From NCBI GenBank assembly GCA_958510825.1, contig OY294047.1, positions 44,313,365-44,377,364 on the forward strand: a stretch of 64,000 nt of DNA, read 5' to 3'. This DNA comes from Brachypterus glaber (lineage: Eukaryota; Arthropoda; Insecta; Coleoptera; Kateretidae). How positions within the stretch are numbered: the first letter of the stretch is position 1; each line of letters opens with the position of its first letter. The position numbers and the translations under genes are program-made. This document shows positions 1 through 10,076 of the stretch, in pieces. A model generated the notes under the pieces. That model saw nothing but the letters and a program-made list of their open reading frames with translations. It searched no databases and was not told the DNA's origin.

Positions 1-129
1 ATAAAAAAAGTGGCGTTTCAGTTACTAATTAACTTTTTTACGATAAGAAAACTAATTATAAATCACAGTGGAACAAAAACTAAAATAAAAAAATGCATTT
101 TAATTTTTAGATTAAATCACAATTAGTTA

Positions 130-410
130 TTTTTTTTTGAAAAACGAAAAAAAAAATTAAAAATATTTTTGTTCCCTTTGCCCCCATTGCTAACCTCTAT
201 GTTTACCAAAAGCAGCTCCAGAAAAGAACTTTGGATAAGGAACCTACATAAATTTCAAATTTAAAGACTTTAGCTCAAAACGTTCTCGACTTTTACTAGA
301 TGATTTTTTTTTACGAAAATTATCTTTTTGCATATAAAACATCGAGAAATGTAAAAAAAGTAATATTTTTTAAATTTTTTTTACCTACCTAAAAAAGTAA
401 AAATAACCCT
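130..410 (+). repeat. Fragment of a dispersed oligo-A/T-rich repeat (GACAGA family)
   Basis: Shares order and wording with 4085-4437: CCCCAATCC-like text, a TTTACCAAAA block, then TTTTTTTTTACGAAAATT, a CATATAAAAC block and a GTAAAAAAAG block. The copy here is diverged and lacks the GACAGACAGA tract. No coding capacity is evident. Boundaries are approximate. Confidence 0.55.
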
Positions 411-624
411 GTCCATCATAATTCTCTTAAACACACTGCATTATGGATTTTTAAGAAGTATAATCATTTGTATCATTTTTATAGTATTTTAAATTTTAAA
501 TTACGTCACATGCTCATTTTCTCATAATAACACTGTGCGACAAAATCGAGATTGATCTTTTAGGTATCATATCTATCAACGTAATTCGAAAATTTAGGAC
601 CGATAAAGTCGCTACTTTAGGTCA

Positions 625-735
625 TTTTGGGTCATCATCATCATCATCATTATCTGTAGTTTGTTTGGTATATTTAAGGGAAATGCTTAGTGCTTATGGC
701 TTATTTATCCTAATAGTTTGGTCATGAAATGTGTG
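625..735 (+). repeat. CAT microsatellite plus about 85-bp conserved tail, copy 1
   Basis: A run of ATC/TCA trinucleotides is followed by GTAGTTTGTTTGG and then a shared tail (TTTAAG..., AGTGC.TATGGCT.ATTTATC). The same arrangement recurs at 5568-5660, so the microsatellite belongs to a dispersed repeat rather than being an isolated slip tract. It could be the 3' end of a retroposon, but no RT is linked to it. Confidence 0.6.
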
Positions 736-1174
736 CATTGGAAACTTAAAAACTAAAAAATTGTATATTCCATACGTGTTGTAGACTATACTTTTTCTTC
801 GACTGCAAATATGAAACACTGTATGGCTTTAAACTGCGGACAAGGTTAAAAACAATGTTTTTTGTGACTCGACATTGTAAATGCAACAAAACACGTATTT
901 TTAAATAAAGCAATTAATGTTATTTAATAATTTTATCGAATCAATAGTTAAAAAAGATTTTTATTTAATTTTAGCACATATTTACAAATTATAATGCAAA
1001 AATTGAAGGTTATATATTTTTGTGACAGATATCAGGTTTAAATATTTAACAATAGATGGAGCAGTTTTAATTTTTTGAACTAAATTGATAAAAAACTGGT
1101 CAAATATTAAGAAAAACTAATAAACTTAATGTAATTTTAATTTGCATTAAATTATTCAATATTTCATGGTAATA

Positions 1175-1905
1175 TACAGGGTGATCCATAACTGGCATGC
1201 CAAAATTTAAGAGGTGATTCTAGATCCAAAAATATAAAAAAAGTTCCTATAAAGGTTGGTCCGGAAATGAGCCCTAAGGGATCTAGGGCCCTTTAAAATT
1301 GTAATAAAAATAAGGTTTTTAATTAATAACTCGGGTACCGTTTAAGCTAGAGCGGCGAGCTTTTGCATGTATACTAGTATTAATAAGGGCAATAAGTTTA
1401 TGTTAATTTATTTTTTTAATTTATCCAGAGGCGTGCCCAGACGGACAAAATATATGAGGCTTAAAACATTTTTGCCCCAAACTTTTCTATGTGTATGTTT
1501 TTTGGATTTGTTGTAAAAAATATAGATTTCTAGAGTAAAAATACATATAAAATATAATATAGTATAACACTGTAGGAGCAACCGTTATCAAAAAAAAATG
1601 CAATTAAGAGGAAGTAACATTTTGTGCCACCAAAAACGTTACTTTTTAAAAGGCTATTACTCCTTTAATATTAAATTTAGGTGTTTTGGTGTATTATACT
1701 TTTTTGCTCAGTTTTAAATGAAGAATCACCCTGCAGCATTAAAATTTTATTGGTGCTTTTTTTTGTTCCCCATTCAATACGTCATCTTCGAAGGGCCGTA
1801 GCTCCCTTAGCGCTCATTTCCGGACCAACCTTTATAGAAACTTTTTTTCATATTTTTGGATGTAGAATCACCTCTTAAATTTCGGTACGCGAGTTCTGGA
1901 ACACC

Positions 1906-1910
<5 letters not shown>
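1175..1910. mobile_element. Foldback/MITE with TACAGGGTG termini, copy 1
   Basis: It starts TACAGGGTGATCC and ends GGAACACCCTGTA. Arms of about 115 bp are inverted copies; both carry AAGAGGTGATTCTA, AAAGGTTGGTCCGGAAATGAG and an AAGGGA block. The interior is homologous to part of 22714-23839 (GTGCC/GTGCG...GCCCCAAACTTTT, and an AGAATCACCCTGCAG block). There is no transposase, so it is non-autonomous. It interrupts repeat R1. Confidence 0.85.

Positions 1911-1955
<45 letters not shown>
1909..1955. repeat. (TA)n microsatellite
   Basis: About 23 TA dinucleotides directly abut the right end of the TACAGGG foldback. The empty-site paralogue near 16455 has only a short ATATATAT run, so the tract probably expanded from a TA-rich target after insertion. 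Confidence 0.95.
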
Positions 1956-1957
<2 letters not shown>

Positions 1958-2007
1958 TACTTTACTTTTATAAACAAGAGATGGCACTACATGTGCTCAT
2001 TCTAACA

Positions 2008-2037
2008 CTTGATACGGAATATTCATACCGTATCAAG
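2008..2037. other. Perfect 10-bp-stem hairpin inside repeat R1 (copy A)
   Basis: CTTGATACGG and CCGTATCAAG are exact reverse complements around a 10-nt AT-rich loop. The matching hairpin in copy B (16539-16568) has stem CTAGATACGG/CCGTATCTAG, a base-pair swap that keeps the stem perfect. Confidence 0.85.
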
Positions 2038-2441
2038 AGCTGGAATGGATTCATTCTGTATTTGAAGAGTGTGTGTATTTGTTTACATTCTAAAGCAGTC
2101 GTAGAAAAAATCGATTAAATTACCTAAAATGGCTGAATTCCTTGGATACTTGACTGTTATACTATAATACTGGTCCTAAATTAACAACTGACGTTGACAA
2201 ATCTCTTACCTAATTTTTATGTCGCACAGTGTAATTATTAATACATTTGTAATTATTATAATTGGAACCCCACTTTGTTTATATCACAGCATAGCCATAA
2301 ACAAATCAACTTTTTAGTGCGTTTTCGTTTTTTCCATCGTTTAACTATGCTTAATTAAAATTAAATTTAAAATAACTTTTTCTTGTTAATTTCTAAATAT
2401 TTTTTCAATTTAATTTGTATATGTTTTCTTGTTAATTGTAG

Positions 2442-2619
2442 CCCAATATCCTTATTCTTCCGGGTATTTATCGGAACCTGAGGCAGGGGCGTACGATAGT
2501 GATTACAGTGATTACAAATACGCAACTTTGGACAGGAGACGCACACCGTACAAAGAGAGGGAACATCAACAGGAATACACTACGACGTCGTCTACGATGC
2601 CTAGAAATTTACCCAATAA
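2442..2619 (+). CDS. Internal exon of a probable CAP/SORBS-like cytoskeletal adaptor gene
   Basis: The exon follows a TTAATTGTAG acceptor and ends before a GTGAGTAA donor. Read from base 3 it is fully open and gives YPYSSGYLSEPE, then a Tyr/Asp-rich DSDYSDYKYATLDRRRTP segment and a Gln/Glu/Thr tail ending MPRNLPN. It enters in phase 1 and leaves in phase 2 (AA), completed by the first G of the exon at 6366 to give Lys. The exon is GC-richer than its surroundings, and the many Tyr residues in acidic contexts suit a phosphorylated scaffold. The assignment to the CAP/SORBS family rests on recalled resemblance to insect homologues, not on a recognised domain. The exon itself is secure because splice sites, frame and the chain of phases agree. 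Confidence 0.8.
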
Positions 2620-2645
2620 GTGAGTAATTTTTACAGAACGGTTAA

Positions 2646-2782
2646 GGGCATATCCACAGGCTCACATAACAACATAGTACATAAGAATGCGATGCCGTAA
2701 TTGGCTTGAAATGCCGCCATGTATCTTGTAAGCCAATCACGCTACCGCATTCTATGTTGTTATGCGAGCTTGTGGATATGCC
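2646..2782. mobile_element. Short palindromic MITE flanked by TTAA (piggyBac-like target)
   Basis: Nearly the whole 137 bp is an inverted repeat: GGGCATATCCACAGGCTC at the left pairs with GAGCTTGTGGATATGCC at the right. TTAA lies on both sides (2642-2645 and 2783-2786), the duplication expected of piggyBac-type elements. A decayed relative lies at 36782-36900. It begins only 26 bp after the exon end at 2619. Confidence 0.75.
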
Positions 2783-3059
2783 TTAAACTATATTCAAACT
2801 GCTTCACTGTAATGTTATAGTTGTGCGACAAGCGCAACGTCGAGGTTCTTGCTTAACTTATCTATGCATAAAAAATACTATGTATGATGCTACATAGAAA
2901 AACGCTTGATGAATACAGATGAATACATTTTTCCTGCCCGTAGTATTATTTTTTTTAGAAATTACATTTTGCAAATCCAGTATGCAGGGTTTTTATAAAT
3001 AGAGGTCCTAAATTTCAAGGGTAATTCTACACCAAAAAAAAAAAAAAAACGTCAATTGC

Positions 3060-3935
3060 GTACTCTCAACCGGACAATATTTTTCTTACGTGTGGCCTAG
3101 ACCTTGAAATAGTTATTTGCGCTCCTAGTAGAGGTCGTATTTTGTGGACCGACGCGGAGCTGAGGCCCATACACACGACCGAAGATAGAAAAAAGCTTAC
3201 CTACGAGTAGCGCGTATCGTTTTTCTCACTACCAAGGTGTTAAAATTATTTTATTAATAATATTTTTGACATTTATATGTGTGACAATTCAAGAAATCAT
3301 TTTTTTTAAATTAAAAAATAGTAGTCTTGTGTCTAGAATCTGATGTCCCCCTTCGGTAAGTGTAGTACAGTTACGCGGTAAATCGTTTTTTCTGTCTTTA
3401 GTTACGGCTTTTTTTCTATTGATTTCATCTATCACTAAGTGGGCTCGATATAGTACTTTCCATTACTGTCGACTTTTTCATTAAGTGATGTCAACTTACC
3501 TAGTTAGTAGTGAGAAAATAAATTTGACAATGTATGGTTTCGGTCAGATTTGGCTGAATTTTGGATATCGCCTTGTAAATTCCGAAACATCGTATCTGAA
3601 CAATGACCAATTGACAGGCATAACAAATTATCCTTTTTTAAACAATTAATAAGGTATTTAATTAGAACTTTATTAATTACATAAACAAGAATAAGTTCTT
3701 ATTCATATAAATTAGTCAATTATGAAATTACTACCCTACTAATTCCATAAAAAAGAATAATTTCTAGTCTCTGGCAGGTTCCCATTTTTCAGATACGATG
3801 TTTCGAAATTTACAAGGCGATATGTTATAGTTCTTGACATTCAAATCAAAAGTGAGGGTCAACGAGCTTTTTCACTGTCAAATTCGTTTTCAGTGCCCAA
3901 AAATACCTACGTGTATAGTCTAGATAATACTTATT
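3060..3935. mobile_element. Decayed foldback region with inner inverted repeat
   Basis: An ATATCGCCTTGTAAATTCCG block near 3566 is repeated in inverted form near 3800-3823. The outer right end (GACAGTGAAAA... CAGTGCCCAAAAATACCTACG) matches the termini of the foldback at 24159-24615, so this looks like a degenerate member of that family, with the inner palindrome as core or as a nested insert. No coding capacity. Confidence 0.55.
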
Positions 3936-4084
3936 TTATTTTTTTTATGGACCTGTATTTTACCGAGAATTAACATTTGCGCTTTCGCCAAAATTGCAAA
4001 TGGATATCTATGATAAAGTATGATAAAATACTGCTGCCAACAAAATAATACTTTCCCCTATAGGTCTAGGTTCATTAAAATTAA

Positions 4085-4437
4085 GAAAATATAAAAAAAA
4101 AATAAAAAAGTAAAAAAAAAAGTTTCTTTTTTTCGTAAAACGAAAAGTAAATTGAATATAAAAGTTTTTGAAAAAAATTGTTTTTACCCCATCTTACCCC
4201 AATCCGATTTTTACCAAAAACAATCCCAGCCTAGAACTTTTGATAATCAACCTATGGTCCAAATTTGAGTTATCGTGGTCACTTTCCTGGGCACACATAC
4301 CGACAGCGACCGACAGACAGATATTTTTTTTTTACGAAAATTGTATTTTTTGGATATAAAACGTCCAGAAACGTAAAAAAAGCAATAAAATATTTTCGAA
4401 TTTTTTTTACTAACGCAAGACTTTCCTTGGGGAAAGT
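4085..4437 (+). repeat. GACAGA-family dispersed repeat, copy 2
   Basis: A oligo-A/T-rich repeat containing CCCCAATCC, TTTACCAAAAACAATCC, a CCGACAGACAGA tract, then TTTTTTTTTACGAAAATTGT. It is related to 130-410 and more distantly to 44370-44585, 52500-53050 and 59270-59635, which share a C/GAC-rich tract followed by poly(A/T). Short open frames inside are not conserved. Confidence 0.6.
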
Positions 4438-4651
4438 AAAAAGACTGAATTATTAAATTGTCATTATATCCAACATTATGTATATTGTTACCCACACCCC
4501 AATGTTTACCAAAAACAATCTAATCCAAAAAATGTATGGTTAAACCTGTTAACCTCATTAAAAAAAATCGTGACATACCTAATCGAGGATGTCAGTTATT
4601 TAGCATAAAAAAGTCTTAAAACCCAAGCAATTTAATTTGATAATTGCCTGG

Positions 4652-4792
4652 CTTAGATCCAATTGTACCAACTCTTAAACTGAGATTATCTCGACTAAAC
4701 TGACTTTAAAAAGTTTAAAATGCTGCGTTCTGATTGGTCGACAGACCATTTAATCCAAGTTTAAAATTAAACCATCCTTGGTGCAAGTAAGG
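4652..4792. mobile_element. Harbinger-like 135-bp MITE, degenerate copy (H1)
   Basis: Contains the family core TGCTGCGTTCTGATTGGTCG, TTTAATCCAAGTTTAAA and CTTGGTGCAAGT, in the same order as 60954-61088. Both termini are mutated, so no clear target duplication remains. Confidence 0.65.
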
Positions 4793-5277
4793 ACCACGCT
4801 TTAAAGGTAGACAAGTTATATGGATCAACGCGTGCCAAAGTAACTGTTAGTTTTTGACCTTTTAATTATAAAAACAGTTAAGAGAAAAGAATCAATGCAA
4901 TAAAATTAAATGTCTAAACGTACATAGGCATTTTTAATTAATTAATATTCCTCGAACAATTCTACATATTATGTCGTACACATTGTTAAAAGTACTCTTC
5001 GTTTTTATTGCTTTCTAGCGACTCTAGGAGAGAACAAAAATAATGTTAAGGCAAAAATACCTTTTTTTGTGCCAAGGGCCTAAAGTGTCGGTTTTTGGTC
5101 CGCGGCATGAAATTTGTAGCCCGAGCAGAAGGCGAGAGCTAAAATCACGACCAAAAACACACTTTAGGACTGTGCTACAGACGATATTTTTTGTCCAAGC
5201 GGATCTAAAATTTAAAAATACAATTTTAATTTTTCACGAACCCATCTATTTTTAGAAAAATGTTTAAAACTTCCATT

Positions 5278-5422
5278 AGGGAAAGTTCAAGTATTACGTA
5301 ACGCTCCTAGGGGGGGGGGTCATTTTGGAGTGTTACGCTCATGTTAATGGTATAGGAAAATTGCGTTACAGGGGGGGGTGGGGGTCCAAAATGATCAAAA
5401 TTGGCGTTATTTAACGTTCCCT
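5278..5422. mobile_element. Short MITE with AGGGAACGTT termini
   Basis: The left end AGGGAAAGTTCAAG..TTACG is matched by the inverted right end AACGTTCCCT. Inside are a G-run plus TCATTTTGGA and its inverted partner TCCAAAATGATCAAA. Related ends occur at 44008-44050, 44320-44370 and 58461-58580. Palindromic, non-coding, about 145 bp. Confidence 0.7.
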
Positions 5423-5567
5423 TATCCATAACGAAGAAAATTCGCGTTAGTTCCACTTTTGATTTTTTATATTTATTATAATTTATTTGTTAATCAGCAA
5501 CGAGATATTGCCACATACATATGCATATTCTATCACAAGAGCAAGAATATAACATTCTCGTGCAGTA

Positions 5568-5660
5568 TGTCATCATCATCATCATCATCAGTAGTTTGTT
5601 TGGATCTTTAAGAGACAGGCGCAGTGCCTATGGCTCATTTATCTAAAATAGGATTAGTTT
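5568..5660 (+). repeat. CAT microsatellite plus conserved tail, copy 2
   Basis: Same structure as 625-735: a TCATCATCATCATCATCA run, then GTAGTTTGTTTGG and a shared AGTGCCTATGGCTCATTTATC tail. Downstream is an unrelated G-rich stretch near 5730. Confidence 0.6.
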
Positions 5661-6365
5661 GAATGGATAAATGAGGGAGTGAGTATTTGCTCACTGATGC
5701 TGGAGTTGCATTTGTCATGAATTGGCGTTGGGGGCGGGGAAATAAGTGGGAGGGAGTAGGCAGTATGTAAATACTAGTAATTTTGAATATTGAAAATTAT
5801 TTGAGAATTATGCTATTCTAAAGTGGTCGTAGAAAAATTTCATTTATAACTAAAATATTTTATAGGGCAGGGTTGTAGTCTCGTATGGTCACACTCTTAA
5901 TAAGAGTCTCTTACGGGCCAAAATTAACTCCTTAGGGCAACGTTGGCAAATTGCATTGACCCCTAAATCATGGATCAGGGGACCTGATCAATGTGATCCT
6001 AACACTCTTAATCGGGGTTTTCATATTTTTTTAAGAAGGTCGTGTCGCGACGTTTTTAAAATTTTAAGTAAAAACATAAAAACGAAGACTACACTTTAAA
6101 ATACAATGCAGTCACACAACACACTATTGTTTTTAACTTATCCCACCCTCAACTCCATTACCTCCGAATATTATACATATTTAATTCTATTATTAACCTG
6201 TTACCGTAAAGTTGGCGTGGTAATAATACATGTGTATATATATACATATATGCAACGTGCCAGCATTGTTTATCTGTGTAACAACGTTTATTTTTAAAAT
6301 AATAAAAATAATATGTTTCGCTAGTTGATTTTGTTTGTAAACATGAACATTTTACCGTTTTTCAG

Positions 6366-6486
6366 GTCCGCATCATCTTCGGATATCCTTAAAAATGGAC
6401 ATGATACGCCGAAATTGTTGTCCCCGGGTAGAATTGAAAATTACACCCCTGGACATTCGTCAATTTCTGATAAAGAAGCCAAAGAA
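6366..6486 (+). CDS. Second recognised exon of the CAP/SORBS-like gene
   Basis: A TTTTTCAG acceptor and a GTAAGT donor bound 121 nt. The first base completes the Lys codon left open at 2619; the next 40 codons are open and start SASSSDILKNGHDTPKLL, followed by SPGRIENYTPGHSS and ending SDKEAKE in phase 0. The Ser-rich SxSSDIL and S/T-P sites look like phosphorylation and scaffold sequence, with no folded domain. The next exon (9272) enters in phase 0 and continues as EAKE-WWDEVMEIFDG. The intron downstream starts with the poly(C) foldback only 54 bp away. The coding call is firm; the family name is tentative. Confidence 0.85.
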
Positions 6487-6540
6487 GTAAGTTTTTTTTA
6501 TTTTTTTTTTTAATTTAAGCTAAATATTTTAGGCTATTAT

Positions 6541-7445
6541 ACAGTGCGGTCCAAAAGGCAACCCCCCCCCCCCCCCCCTCTTAACTTTTGAACGAGTTGA
6601 GATATCGATTTCAAATTTAGAACTCTTAAATAAGACAACTTAAACTATCTTTAAGCATATATTTGATACTTTTATCTCTTAAAATGTGGGCAGGGGGGCA
6701 TGGGGGGAAATTTTTTTAAATGGAAATGGGGGGTCGTGTGATAAATCATTTTAAAGCCTTTAAAATTCTCTATATAACCATAAATTTTTAAATTTTTTAA
6801 ACACCTTTTTTAAGGTTTTGATTTTTCAGTTTTTTGTGCTAAAAAAATAAATTTTTAAGTTTTTTTTTTGTTAATTTTTATTTCTGTCAACTAAAATTAG
6901 TTTAAAAGTATAATTTACTTTTTTTCATCATGAAATTAGGCATTTTTAAAAAATTGTTTGGATTTTTTAAAGAAGTTTTGACAAAATTGCCCATTTTCAA
7001 CCCTATTTTAAACCCAAAAAAAATGTTAAAAAAAAAATAAAAAATATACAGTTTGGAGAATTTTATAAGCTTTAAAATGATGTATTACACGACCCACCTT
7101 TCCGTTTAAAAAAATGTCGCCCCATGCCTCCCTGCCCACATTTTAAGAGCTAAAAGTATCAAATATATGCTTAAAGATAGTTTAAGTTGTCTTATTTAAC
7201 AGTTCTAAATTTGAAGTCGATATCTAAAATAATTGAAATTTGGCGAAGGCGTACTCCCTAGATATATTGGTTCGAAAGTCAATTAAAGCCGGTGGTTCCC
7301 TCTACTACTAGCCCACACAAGTCCTGGACTTAGGGGATGCTTAATTAAGTAGAATAGTACGAGGTTAAAAACAAAAAAACAAAACAAACAAACATAAAAC
7401 TCGTTCAAAAGTTAAGAGGGGGGGTGACTTTTGGACCGCTCTGTA
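6541..7445. mobile_element. Foldback element with ACAGTGCGGTCC/GGACCGCTCTGT ends, split by a SINE
   Basis: The left arm (17-nt poly(C) at 6562-6578, CTTAACTTTTGAACGAG, AAATGTGGGCAGGGGGG, GGGGGTCGTGTGA) is inverted in the right arm (TACACGACCC, CTGCCCACATTTTAAGAG, CTCGTTCAAAAGTTAAGAG). The right arm is interrupted at 7230-7398 by a truncated SINE. A related right arm without the SINE lies at 47781-47960. Non-coding. Confidence 0.85.
7230..7398 (+). mobile_element. 5'-truncated SINE (copy S2) nested in the foldback
   Basis: Matches the body and tail of the full SINE at 45456-45734: TTGGCGAAGGCGT, AAGCCGGTGGTTCCCTCTAC, CAAGTCCTGGACTTAGGGGA, AGTACGAGGTTAAA, then an A/C-rich tail. The tRNA-like head is absent and about 12 bp (GTGAAGCGGAC region) are deleted. 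Confidence 0.85.
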
Positions 7446-9271
7446 TAGGCTTTTGTATCGATGGTTAAGTTCTAATTAATTAGAAATTATTACCAATAAG
7501 TTATGTATATATTTAGCACTACGAGCTCTAAATGCCCTTAACTTTAAATATGTATATAATTCTTTTTAAGAAAAAATAGATTCTACAAAAAAAATTCACA
7601 CAAAAGTTTTTAAAATGGGAGAAATTCAGGTATAGTACCAACAGGAGGAAATCTTGGAGGTTATCTTTCGAGAAAATCCGAGGAATTCTCATCTTTACCA
7701 AACGTGGAATCTTTTTTTAGGTAATTTCCAGATTTTTCGATGTAATATTGAAGGAAGTTTCAAGAAAATCTTAAGGAACTACCTCCTAGAAGGAATTCAG
7801 ATGTACATTTTTTTCAGCGTAAACCTCGGTAGAATATAAGAACTTAGTCATCGATATGTTGGTCAGGTTGCAGAAGAATATATCTACTCCCCATATCTCT
7901 ACTCTGTTACATATCTATTCCATAAAATCGCTACTCTATAACATCTCTACTCTATAACATTACAGTAGAGACTCTTTTCAGCTAAAATACTAAATTTTTG
8001 AAATCATGTCAACAAATTGTGACAGGCATTCAAAAATTTAGTACTGTTTTCATATGTAGGAGTTTAGATTTATGGAGAGTAGTTGTGTTATTGTGCCAAA
8101 AGGGTGCTAATGCCAAACTACTAGAAATTATTTAGCCAAAACCCTTTTAGAGAAGCTATAAAATATTAAATTATAAGTACTTAGAGTTAAGTAATGGGTC
8201 TTGTAAGAAGACTCACAGATTTTTTTTTTATTTCTTTTTCTTCGTTCTGCATTTTGATGAAAAAGATAAACACAATTTCAGCGCAAATTTTTTCTACGGC
8301 CATACAACAGCGCAACATTTTTCAAATAAATTTAAAATTTAATTTAGACTGAAAATATTTATTAAATCTATTAATTAAAAGTAAGTAGATATTTTATTTA
8401 AAAAGTAAGAGTAAAATATTTTTTTATTATATTTTCTGCTTTTATAGTTGCGTATTTTAATATTAATAAATATTTAATTATTTATAATTCTGACGCCTAC
8501 ACATTTCATGTTATTTTTCATCTTAATTAAAATTTTTACGATTAATTAATAATTAAAAATAATTTATTCGTTTTATGTCATTGAAGTAAGCAATTCAATT
8601 TTCAAAGCGCATGCACCATATTTTAAAGCGTTTTATTAAATTCTATATTCACTTTAAATATAGTTTTGTAATTTATTTAATATTTTTACAATTGTGGGCT
8701 ATAAGCCATCACGAATGATACCGCGCACAAGAAAGAGAAACTGCCTTAACATTAGGAGCGCTTATGTGCAGCTCTTTATGCCGCGTTTTGATAAACTGCG
8801 CATGCGCACGCGCTTGCGCTGACCGTTTTTCAATATATTATTAAAAAAAAAAATTAAAAAAACAAACAGACGCCAAACCAACGTTAACGTAAACCAAGGC
8901 CCCCTCATTAAAAAAATAGACCAAACAACAAAAAAAACAAAACAAACTTCGGCACGGAGAGCTGCAATTAGGCGCTTGTTTAACATTTGCTAAATAATTA
9001 AAATATCTATTTAGGCAATTTTGACTGACAGATAATTTAAAAAAAAAAAGAGGAAACGGGGCCCCTTATTTTAAATTACGCAATAGCTTTTTTTAAGGGG
9101 ACAGCTTAGCAGCAGATAAAGAAACCATAGCATTGCTTCTTGGTTCTATTATAAATTCTAAACTACATTTTTGGCTAGTTGCAAATTTTTGTGTAGTTTG
9201 GACATACTGTTTTATTTTTGCTTATGTATAAAATATGCTTATATTTGTATTTTTTGTGTTTTCAATTTTAG
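7446..9271. other. Intron between exons 6366-6486 and 9272-9304
   Basis: I see no exon or recognisable element in most of it. Notable patches are a cluster of CTACTCTATAAC-like short repeats near 7885-7970, and a GC-rich island near 8690-8830 (GCGCATGCGCACGCGC) in otherwise AT-rich sequence. Confidence 0.5.
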
Positions 9272-9304
9272 TGGTGGGACGAAGTCATGGAGATTTTTGA
9301 CGGG
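9272..9304 (+). CDS. 33-nt microexon of the CAP/SORBS-like gene
   Basis: A TTCAATTTTAG acceptor precedes eleven codons, WWDEVMEIFDG, followed by a GTACGA donor. Entry and exit are both phase 0, matching the neighbouring exons, so the joined peptide reads KEAKE-WWDEVMEIFDG-WLDDNEALPSYD. The tryptophan-rich amphipathic pattern suggests a short helical interaction motif rather than a disordered linker; whether it is equivalent to part of the sorbin-homology region is my speculation. An exon this short is easily missed by gene finders. Confidence comes from the phase fit on both sides. Confidence 0.8.
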
Positions 9305-9422
9305 GTACGACATTTTTATATTTTTAGTTTACATACTCATAGATTTTTATTTTAATCACTTTAATATTTTTCACTTTTTACTAAATAAAAATATGATAAC
9401 TAGTTTTAGATAGTTAAAAAAT

Positions 9423-10076
9423 TAGTATATATGTATATTTAACGAGAGTATAATAATTGCTATTAATCAATAAGTGTGAATTTTGGGACACGAGCCGATA
9501 GGTGAGTGGCCTAATCACCCGAATGATTAATAGCTATTATACGCGAGTAGAATTCTATACTTTACTCACGGTCGTTTTAAATTTTAAACGGTTTATTTTT
9601 ACAGACCCGTGATTAATAGGCCCATTAATCACGGCAGTGGATAATAGTATATTATTCAATGAGCGCATAATAATTGCTATTAATCAATGCGGGTGAATTT
9701 GGGGACATGAGCCGAAAGGCGAGTGACCTAATCACCCGAATGATTAATAGCTATTATACGCGAGTAGAATTCTATACTTTACTCACGGTCGTTTTAAAAT
9801 TTAAACGGTTTATTTTTACAGACCCGTGATTAATAGGCCCATTAATCACGGCAGTGGATAATAGTATATTATTCAACCAGCGTATAATAATTGCTATTAA
9901 TTAATGAGGGTGAATTTTGGGACATGAGCCGAAAGGCGAATGACCTAATCACCCGAATGATTAATAGCTATTATACGCGAGTAGAATTCTATACTTTACT
10001 CACGGTCGTTTTAAATATTAAACGATTTATTTTTACAGACCCGTGATTAATAGGCCCATTAATCACGGCCGTGGAT
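9423..10076. repeat. Three tandem copies of a 217-bp dyad-rich unit
   Basis: TAATAATTGCTATTAAT recurs at 9451, 9668 and 9885, a period of 217 bp, and the copies are nearly identical. Each unit holds an inverted pair (ATAATTGCTATTAATCA / TGATTAATAGCTATTAT), a second hairpin (CCGTGATTAAT AGGCCC ATTAATCACGG) and GAATTC within TAGAATTCTA. Non-coding. It begins about 120 bp after the microexon. Confidence 0.9.

Larger units (their letters stand above)
767..2112 (+). repeat. Dispersed repeat R1, copy A, interrupted by a foldback element
   Basis: Segments 767-1174 and 1956-2112 match 16034-16640 over nearly their whole length. The two halves are separated by the foldback at 1175-1910 and a TA tract, and in copy B the halves are contiguous. 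R1 is non-coding and carries a hairpin at 2008-2037. Copy A lacks the palindromic 5' part seen at 15927-16033. Confidence 0.8.
1..2441. other. Intronic or 5' flanking DNA upstream of the first recognised exon
   Basis: No convincing exon was found here. The stretch is AT-rich and largely made of repeats listed separately: a GACAGA-family fragment near 130-410, a CAT-microsatellite repeat at 625-735, and a dispersed repeat at 767-2112 split by a foldback element. The exon at 2442 enters in phase 1, so at least one coding exon must lie before this window or be hidden here. Confidence 0.6.

Noticed and set aside
2429..2623. Reading the 2442 exon as a stand-alone 64-codon gene
   Set aside because: The apparent start lies in the intron before the TAG acceptor and the stop lies just past the GTGAGT donor. 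The phases show it is an internal exon.
9423..10076. Regular direct repeats suggesting a CRISPR array
   Set aside because: The whole 217-bp unit repeats without variable spacers, in a eukaryotic intron.
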